Assembly: GCA_028694915.1 (NCBI GenBank)
Contig: JAQVJY010000012.1
Span: 1 to 47,505 of the forward strand
Source of the DNA: Paludibacteraceae bacterium
GTDB lineage: Bacteria; Bacteroidota; Bacteroidia; Bacteroidales; Paludibacteraceae
Reading direction: 5' to 3'
Length of the DNA: 47,505 bases
Of the stretch, positions 42,237-47,505 are shown piece by piece; within the stretch, counting starts at the first letter, position 1; each line of letters begins with the position of its first letter. Below the pieces are notes generated by a model. It did not search any database and was not told the DNA's origin. It saw only the letters and a program-made list of their open reading frames with translations. Both the position numbers and the translations under genes were made by a program.

Positions 42237-44009
42237 TTAAAATCCAAAGCTAAATCCAACGGTACACGTCAGATTTTCGCCATGATAAAATTTTGGTGTA
42301 AATTTATTGAGGTATTCTTGACCGGTCAAACGTGTTTCTGAAGCGATGGGCGTAGAGGTTAAATCGTAACCTTGTGCATTATTCCACTCCACATTGATAA
42401 TGGCGTAAGCATTATTTACCACTTCGTAAACCGCTTTAAAAGCGACCAAATCATTCTGCCAAATCTTTTCGTTAAACGGTATTTGGCTAATAGCTTCACC
42501 TACTTGACGACGCACATATTCGTAATCATTATACTTGGTAGCGTTGGTGTACGACAGATTCAAATTAAGACTACGAATCGGTTTATAATTGATGGCCACG
42601 TAAATATCTTGTGAATTATCGCCCAAATAACTACCCAAATTATAACTATTCGACGCCCAAGTTAACGTCTGAATGGAATGTTTGTAATTGATAATATTAC
42701 TGCGTGTAAATTCGCCCTGTACCGACAAATTTTTAACTGGCCAATTGCTCGCATTGAAACCCAACTTATACGACACAGGATTTTGCTGTGGATTCGACGG
42801 TTTCAAACGACTCCAACTAATTTCGTCGATATACATAGAACCGTACAAATGTAAATGTTTGATATTACGTGAACTCACATTAAAGAAAATCTGTGAATTT
42901 TGATTTTCTGTTCGCAAACCTTTCGTCAACAAGTGATCAATCGATTTATAATAGGCAATCGGAATAAAATAGGCGGCTTGCACATTATTTTCTGCATAAA
43001 CAATAGCATTCCCAAACGACAAATTCAAACCTTGAATGGGCGTGAAAGTCAACATATTGGCAGCCAAAAATTTATTGGCTGGACGGTAATGCTTTTTCAC
43101 AACACCTTCGTCATAATCTTCTAAATAATAATTCGTACTATCGAGCACATTACTAATTAACCAACCGTGTATATAATTCAACTCGAACCATTTACAAGGT
43201 TTTAAATTCAACGTCACCATGGGGAAAGACGGCGCTTTACCCGAAATAATATTAGAGCCATTGTAATTATCGCCCCACGTAATAACGTCTTTTACCAAAC
43301 CGATACTTCCCCACGATGTATAGGCTTTAATACCGCCACGCATATCGCTGTAATCGCCACCGTATTGCGCTTCTTTATATTCCACACCAGGTAAATTATT
43401 CAAAAAAGTAGGTTTTGTGATTTTCGCTCCAGAGATTTTATCGTAGGCTGTTGGGAACTCGCTATCGCTCAAATACGTGCCATTGAATGATTGATCGCGA
43501 TAACTAGCATAAAGCGATACATGGTCCACAATGGTAGCCTGAAATTCAGCGCCAAACCAACGTTTGGTAATGGCGCCCTTTTGATTCGCCAAAATATCCA
43601 TGCCCAATATCGGTGTAATACGCGCTTTAAACGTGGGTGAATAATAGTGAAAAGCAGGTTGTAATAGTGAGAGATTAAATGTTTGGTTATCAGACCAACT
43701 CACTCTATTAGTAGGCACGGTTTCACGCTCCAAGGCATAATCGTTCAAGAAAAATTTCAAATCGGCTTTTTGACGTTTCGTCAATAACGAATCTTTAGCT
43801 TGCGCCTCTACCAACTTTTGGGCAATAAAGTTACGACTATAAGGTTTTACCACCGAATTTATCGAAATGACTTTATCTATAGCCAATTCGTCGATAAAAT
43901 CGTAAATTTGTGTATACGCTATATTTTCAGGAATATCCTGCGCTACCACCACAGCCGTAGACAGCAAAATTAAAAACGATACAAGTATTTTTTTCATTGG
44001 TTTATGCAT
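42237..44009 (-). CDS. Capsule assembly Wzi-like outer-membrane protein
   Basis: The 590 residues start with a signal peptide (MKKILVSFLILLSTAVVVAQ after a short MHKP lead). An N-terminal helical part (IYDFIDELAIDKVISINSVVKPYSRNFIAQKL) resembles the Wzi family's periplasmic region. A long run of alternating strands rich in aromatic residues follows, ending in CTVGFSFGF with a terminal Phe, typical of outer-membrane barrels. Wzi proteins hold capsule at the surface; some relatives in gliding Bacteroidota (RemB-like) act in motility. The start at 44009 gives TAATG overlap with the upstream stop; ATG 43997 is an alternative. Confidence 0.78.
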   Translation of the reverse strand: MHKPMKKILVSFLILLSTAVVVAQDIPENIAYTQIYDFIDELAIDKVISINSVVKPYSRNFIAQKLVEAQAKDSLLTKRQKADLKFFLNDYALERETVPTNRVSWSDNQTFNLSLLQPAFHYYSPTFKARITPILGMDILANQKGAITKRWFGAEFQATIVDHVSLYASYRDQSFNGTYLSDSEFPTAYDKISGAKITKPTFLNNLPGVEYKEAQYGGDYSDMRGGIKAYTSWGSIGLVKDVITWGDNYNGSNIISGKAPSFPMVTLNLKPCKWFELNYIHGWLISNVLDSTNYYLEDYDEGVVKKHYRPANKFLAANMLTFTPIQGLNLSFGNAIVYAENNVQAAYFIPIAYYKSIDHLLTKGLRTENQNSQIFFNVSSRNIKHLHLYGSMYIDEISWSRLKPSNPQQNPVSYKLGFNASNWPVKNLSVQGEFTRSNIINYKHSIQTLTWASNSYNLGSYLGDNSQDIYVAINYKPIRSLNLNLSYTNATKYNDYEYVRRQVGEAISQIPFNEKIWQNDLVAFKAVYEVVNNAYAIINVEWNNAQGYDLTSTPIASETRLTGQEYLNKFTPKFYHGENLTCTVGFSFGF

Positions 44010-44773
44010 TATTTATAAACATAACGTCCTTTTTTTTGTGTCACTTTGCCATACTCAATAGCACGTGTTGGGCAATGATGAATACACGATAAACATTGTG
44101 TACAATCATCTTTCCACGTCGGTTTTCCATTCACTAATTCAATCGTACCAATGGGACACAATTTGGCACACAAACCACAACTTGTACACGCATCAGTCAC
44201 ACTAAACGATTTGCTGCTCATCATGTGCTGGCAAAACTGCGGATAAATCATACGCGATTTGACATAAGGCAATGAACCGCGACGATAATGCGCCATCGGC
44301 GTATCCGTTTTTATGGCGTCTATCAACTGTGGCAACACACGTTTGGCCTCTGTTTTTTTCTGTGCTTCCAACGCTTTTGAATCGACATCAAAGCCTGGAA
44401 ATACGATGTAATTATTGGGCATTTGAACCGAATATACATGACCACTCGTCCACCCTTTCTGTGCCAACAAATCGTTCACTTGACGATCGGCATAACCACA
44501 TTCGTCGCCACAAGTAAAAATAACAAAAACGGCTGGATTTCGATTATTTACAATCTGTAATCGTTCGATAAACTGCACCACCAAAGGCGGAATGCCCCAC
44601 GAATGAATTGGGAACACAAAACCAACATGCTCAGTAGCTCCAAGTTCGAACGTTGGTTGAGGCGCATCTACTCCGTAGTAAGCCGCCATCGGCACAAGTG
44701 GTTCTGCCAAAGCTGAAGACACCGTTTCGGCCACCCACTTGGAATTGCCTGTACCCGAAAAATAACAGATCAT
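44009..44773 (-). CDS. EFR1-type flavodoxin-ferredoxin fusion
   Basis: The 254 residues combine a flavodoxin-like domain (MICYFSGTGNSKWVAETV, about 1-150, phosphate loop SGTGNS) with a C-terminal bacterial ferredoxin domain. The two 4Fe-4S motifs are Cys196-199-202-206 (CTSCGLCAKLCP) and Cys224-227-230-234 (CTQCLSCIHHCP). It is a soluble electron carrier. It stands next to riboflavin synthase, which would supply the flavin, and upstream of a radical SAM gene that would need electrons; both links are inferred from position. Confidence 0.9.
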   Translation of the reverse strand: MICYFSGTGNSKWVAETVSSALAEPLVPMAAYYGVDAPQPTFELGATEHVGFVFPIHSWGIPPLVVQFIERLQIVNNRNPAVFVIFTCGDECGYADRQVNDLLAQKGWTSGHVYSVQMPNNYIVFPGFDVDSKALEAQKKTEAKRVLPQLIDAIKTDTPMAHYRRGSLPYVKSRMIYPQFCQHMMSSKSFSVTDACTSCGLCAKLCPIGTIELVNGKPTWKDDCTQCLSCIHHCPTRAIEYGKVTQKKGRYVYK

Positions 44774-44794
44774 AGTTGCTAAATTAAAAGTGAA

Positions 44795-45391
44795 TTATGC
44801 ATGCATCCGTGCAATGTATTTTCCGATAATGTCGAATTCCAAATTAACCACCGTGCCAGCTTCTATTTGGCAGAAATTGGTATGTTCAAACGTGTAAGGA
44901 ATAATGGCCACTTCGAAACTATTATCCGTTGGTGTACACACCGTAAGACTGACGCCATTTACCGTAACCGAACCTTTATCTACCGTGAGATAACCGCGTT
45001 TACGCATGTCGGGCGTGCTTTCATATTCAAAATGAAAATAGTAGCTACCATCGGCATTGCGAACTTCGGCACACACCGCCGTTTGATCTACGTGACCTTG
45101 CACAATGTGTCCATCAAGGCGACCGTTCATCATCATGCTGCGTTCGAGATTCACTTTACTACCCACTTTAAGGTTACCTAAATTGGAGCAATCAAGCGTT
45201 TCTTTAATGGCTGTTACCGTATATTGGTCGCCATCAATAGCCACCACAGTTAAGCACACACCATTATGTGCCACACTTTGGTCAATTTTCAATTCGTTGG
45301 TAAATGAGCAGCGCATAGTGATGTGCAAATTCTCATTTTCTTTATGTAACGCTGTTACTACAGCCGCTTCTTCAATAATTCCTGAAAACAT
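44795..45391 (-). CDS. ribE: Riboflavin synthase, alpha chain
   Basis: The 198 residues are two lumazine-binding repeats. Repeat 1 starts MFSGIIEEAAVV with VAHNGVCLTV; repeat 2 has GHIVQGHVDQTA and GSVTVNGVSLTV. The enzyme dismutates two 6,7-dimethyl-8-ribityllumazine molecules to riboflavin. No FMN riboswitch is visible in the 37-base gap from the DPP III gene, so it is probably read through from it. Confidence 0.96.
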   Translation of the reverse strand: MFSGIIEEAAVVTALHKENENLHITMRCSFTNELKIDQSVAHNGVCLTVVAIDGDQYTVTAIKETLDCSNLGNLKVGSKVNLERSMMMNGRLDGHIVQGHVDQTAVCAEVRNADGSYYFHFEYESTPDMRKRGYLTVDKGSVTVNGVSLTVCTPTDNSFEVAIIPYTFEHTNFCQIEAGTVVNLEFDIIGKYIARMHA

Positions 45392-45428
45392 AGTTTTTTA
45401 AATTAAATGTGATACAAAAAAAATACTC

Positions 45429-47477
45429 TTAATGTTTCACTGTTAATGGCGAATAATCGCGTGAATAACGCAAATGTTGTTCGGCATAACCTTCGGTATA
45501 GTCAATAGAAAGGCCTGTAAATTTGCCATTTTTATCAAACGATGCTTTATAAACTGGATTCACAAATCCTTTGTAAGGAGCGATTTTCAATTTTTCATAA
45601 CGTGCCAACACTTCGGCATGCAATTTTGGATCGACTTTAACCGCATAATCTTCCACAATTTTTTGTGCAGCGGCATAGTCACCAGTCGATTTGATGCGTT
45701 GAATTTCGGCTAATAATTCGCCTAAATGTTTCTGTACCAATTTATAATCGTTAATTACCACATAAGTTTTTCCGTCACGTACACGTAACTCTACCGCTTT
45801 ATCGGTCGCCGATTTTTGTAATACCCAGTTGGCAATCAATTGACGATTACGCATGTGTGATTCTTCAATATTTTTACCTGGCTCAATACGTGTTAATTGC
45901 GTCATCAACCCATTCATAAAATAGCTGTAATATTGTGCTTTGTAAGCATCAGGATTGGTCAACAAACCTAATTTTTGCATCATTGGGTCGGCCATAAAAT
46001 ACAAACCAAACAAATCGGCACGTGCTTCTTCTATGGTAGCGCCATAGGCTTTCAACGCATCGGCATCAACACCTGGCAATAATTTACCTGAACCGTGACC
46101 CAAACATTCGTGCAAATCGGTATGTAAATTGTCGGTTTGCATTTCGTGTGTATTCATCCAGTCGAGTTCGGTTTTACTCCACGCAAATTCATCTCTGAAA
46201 CCATTGCCATGCGATGCTTGGTCATATGCTTCAGTCAAATTTTCAATGGTGACCGATTTAGAACCATGAGCAGCACGAATCCAGTTGGCATTTGGCAAGT
46301 TGATACCAATTGGGCTAGTTGGATAACAATCGCCACCAAGCATAGCTGCGGTAATAACCTTAGCGGTAACACCTTTCACTTTCTCTTTTTTGAATTCATT
46401 GGCTACTGGTGAATGATTCTCGAACCATTGTGCATTGTCGCTTATAATGGTAGTACGTTTACTAGCCTCCACATTTTTGAAGTTGATGAGCGATTCCCAG
46501 CTTGCTTTCATACCAAGTGGGTCGCCATAGGTTTCGGTAAATCCATTCACAAAGTCGATAGTAGACGCTGTATCTTCCACCCACAAAATAGCATATTCAT
46601 CAAACGTTTTCAAGTTTCCTGTTTGGTTGAACTCAATCAATTTTTGAATAGCACCACGTTGTTGGTCATTTTCAGCCACGGCTTTGGCTTTTTCGAGCCA
46701 ATACACCACTTTTTCGAGTGCGGCAGAATATAAACCACCCACTTTATAAACCTCTTCTTGTACCACGCCGTCCTTTTTCACCAATTTGCTATTCAAACCA
46801 TACGAAATCGGTTCCGGGTCGTTTTTTACTTTCATTTTAGCATAAAAATCTTCGGCTTCCACTTGTATCACACCATCGTAGAAATTACAAGCTGACGTCA
46901 ACACTAAATCGGCACCGGCTTCTTGATTCACACGTTTTGCATCTACAGTAGGATCAAAAATAACAGGAACCAAAGTGGCCAACAACGTATCTACCGCTTC
47001 GCCATCACGCAACGGTAATTTTTCAATTGGCAAAGCTTTTACAGCCGTTTCAAAATAGTTTTGTGAAAAAGTAGGCACAAATTTATCGCCACCATAGTGA
47101 TGATGAATACCATTCGACACCCACATGCGTTTCAAATACAATTCCAACGCTTTAAAATCATCGCTGGTTTTATCTTGTTTAGGATCGGTATAAATGGCTT
47201 CCAACACCTGACGAATGGCCAAATTATATTTACCATTTTGGTCGAACAAAATATCGCGACCTTGTAAAGCGGCCTCGGTTAAATAATACAATAGTTCTTG
47301 CTGTTGTAACGAAAGTTGTTCGATTTCGGGCACACGATAACGAAGAATTTGCAAATCGGCAAATTGCTCTACCGTGTAGTTAAAATCTTCAATTGCAGGT
47401 GTGGTCAGTGTTTGCTTATTGGCGCCACAACTCGCCAAAACTAATGCTGTCATAGCCATTACAATGGATTTTTTCAT
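45429..47477 (-). CDS. Dipeptidyl peptidase III (M49), lipoprotein
   Basis: The 682-residue zinc peptidase carries H456-ECLG-H461 (the M49 HEXXGH, with the Cys form known from Bacteroides) and EEARAD (483-488), which supplies the third zinc ligand. The N-terminus MKKSIVMAMTALVLASCGANKQT is a lipoprotein signal with Cys17 as the lipidated residue, so it should be anchored at the envelope. It removes dipeptides from peptide N-termini. Length matches Bacteroides DPP III. It is first in the run ending at ygiQ; its promoter would lie in or beyond the 28 bases at the window edge. Confidence 0.95.
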   Translation of the reverse strand: MKKSIVMAMTALVLASCGANKQTLTTPAIEDFNYTVEQFADLQILRYRVPEIEQLSLQQQELLYYLTEAALQGRDILFDQNGKYNLAIRQVLEAIYTDPKQDKTSDDFKALELYLKRMWVSNGIHHHYGGDKFVPTFSQNYFETAVKALPIEKLPLRDGEAVDTLLATLVPVIFDPTVDAKRVNQEAGADLVLTSACNFYDGVIQVEAEDFYAKMKVKNDPEPISYGLNSKLVKKDGVVQEEVYKVGGLYSAALEKVVYWLEKAKAVAENDQQRGAIQKLIEFNQTGNLKTFDEYAILWVEDTASTIDFVNGFTETYGDPLGMKASWESLINFKNVEASKRTTIISDNAQWFENHSPVANEFKKEKVKGVTAKVITAAMLGGDCYPTSPIGINLPNANWIRAAHGSKSVTIENLTEAYDQASHGNGFRDEFAWSKTELDWMNTHEMQTDNLHTDLHECLGHGSGKLLPGVDADALKAYGATIEEARADLFGLYFMADPMMQKLGLLTNPDAYKAQYYSYFMNGLMTQLTRIEPGKNIEESHMRNRQLIANWVLQKSATDKAVELRVRDGKTYVVINDYKLVQKHLGELLAEIQRIKSTGDYAAAQKIVEDYAVKVDPKLHAEVLARYEKLKIAPYKGFVNPVYKASFDKNGKFTGLSIDYTEGYAEQHLRYSRDYSPLTVKH

Positions 47478-47505
47478 AAGTCGTTTATTATTAGAGTTTT
47501 GTTTT

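Noticed and set aside
1-47505. CRISPR array, prophage, insertion sequence or defence system
   Set aside because: No spaced direct repeats, integrase, transposase, nuclease or phage structural genes were seen on either strand.

Overview
The window looks like a core chromosomal segment of a member of the Bacteroidota, most likely Bacteroidales. The base composition is AT-rich. Transcription units repeatedly begin just downstream of exact TAnnTTTG boxes, the -7 element of the Bacteroidota primary sigma factor. Shine-Dalgarno sites are not obvious. Several genes are typical of the phylum: DUF4199 next to a GT2 gene, DUF1573 proteins, a Bacteroides-like dipeptidyl peptidase III with HECLGH, a PPi-dependent phosphofructokinase, a K+-dependent membrane pyrophosphatase and a Wzi-like outer-membrane protein. 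I see no phage, transposase, integrase, CRISPR array or restriction system, and no rRNA. I cannot name genus or species from sequence alone.

Layout. 1-690 (minus): the start of a GT2 glycosyltransferase and a DUF4199 membrane protein. 864-1090 (plus): a small RNA unit made of the SRP RNA, a 4-nt gap, tRNA-Thr(UGU) and a terminator. 1174-7029 (plus): a small acidic protein with an internal repeat, a lipid A-type acyltransferase and a GT2; then two DUF1573 exported proteins, the MeaB GTPase and an exported FKBP isomerase. 7101-11851 (minus): a PlsC-like acyltransferase, PPi-phosphofructokinase and an AspT/YidE-type transporter. 12005-17087 (plus): thioredoxin reductase, then a translationally coupled flippase/YfhO pair. 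17153-22517 (minus): a five-gene glycan cluster (unassigned glycosyltransferase, GT2, GT4, polysaccharide pyruvyl transferase, FrhB-like iron-sulfur protein). A divergent GT4 gene follows at 22640. 24082-28073: a trehalose-6-phosphate synthase/phosphatase fusion facing a GH15 hydrolase tail to tail. 28257-33700 (minus): gpsA-pgi-mtnN-hppA. 33945-36274 (minus): phoH and an SNF-family Na+ symporter. 36406-40325 (minus): pnuC-like, a four-helix bundle (S23/Avd family) gene, flavin reductase, dapF, glyA. 40410-47477 (minus): dipeptidyl peptidase III, riboflavin synthase, EFR1-type flavodoxin/ferredoxin, Wzi-like protein, YgiQ radical SAM protein.

How the genes work together. Three themes recur. 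The first is envelope building: two acyltransferases, at least five recognisable glycosyltransferases plus one unassigned candidate, a flippase, YfhO, pyruvyl transferase and Wzi. The second is pyrophosphate economy: a PPi-using phosphofructokinase and an ion-pumping pyrophosphatase, with pgi in the pyrophosphatase operon. The third is trehalose or alpha-glucan turnover. No complete, obviously new multi-gene system stands out. The observations most worth a second look are the four-helix bundle gene bounded almost exactly by a 12-bp inverted repeat, the 53-residue internal duplication in the acidic protein, the atypical tip of the SRP RNA, the Glu-for-Asp substitution in the nucleosidase, a start-codon hairpin in the AspT-like transporter mRNA, and the unassigned glycosyltransferase-like protein.
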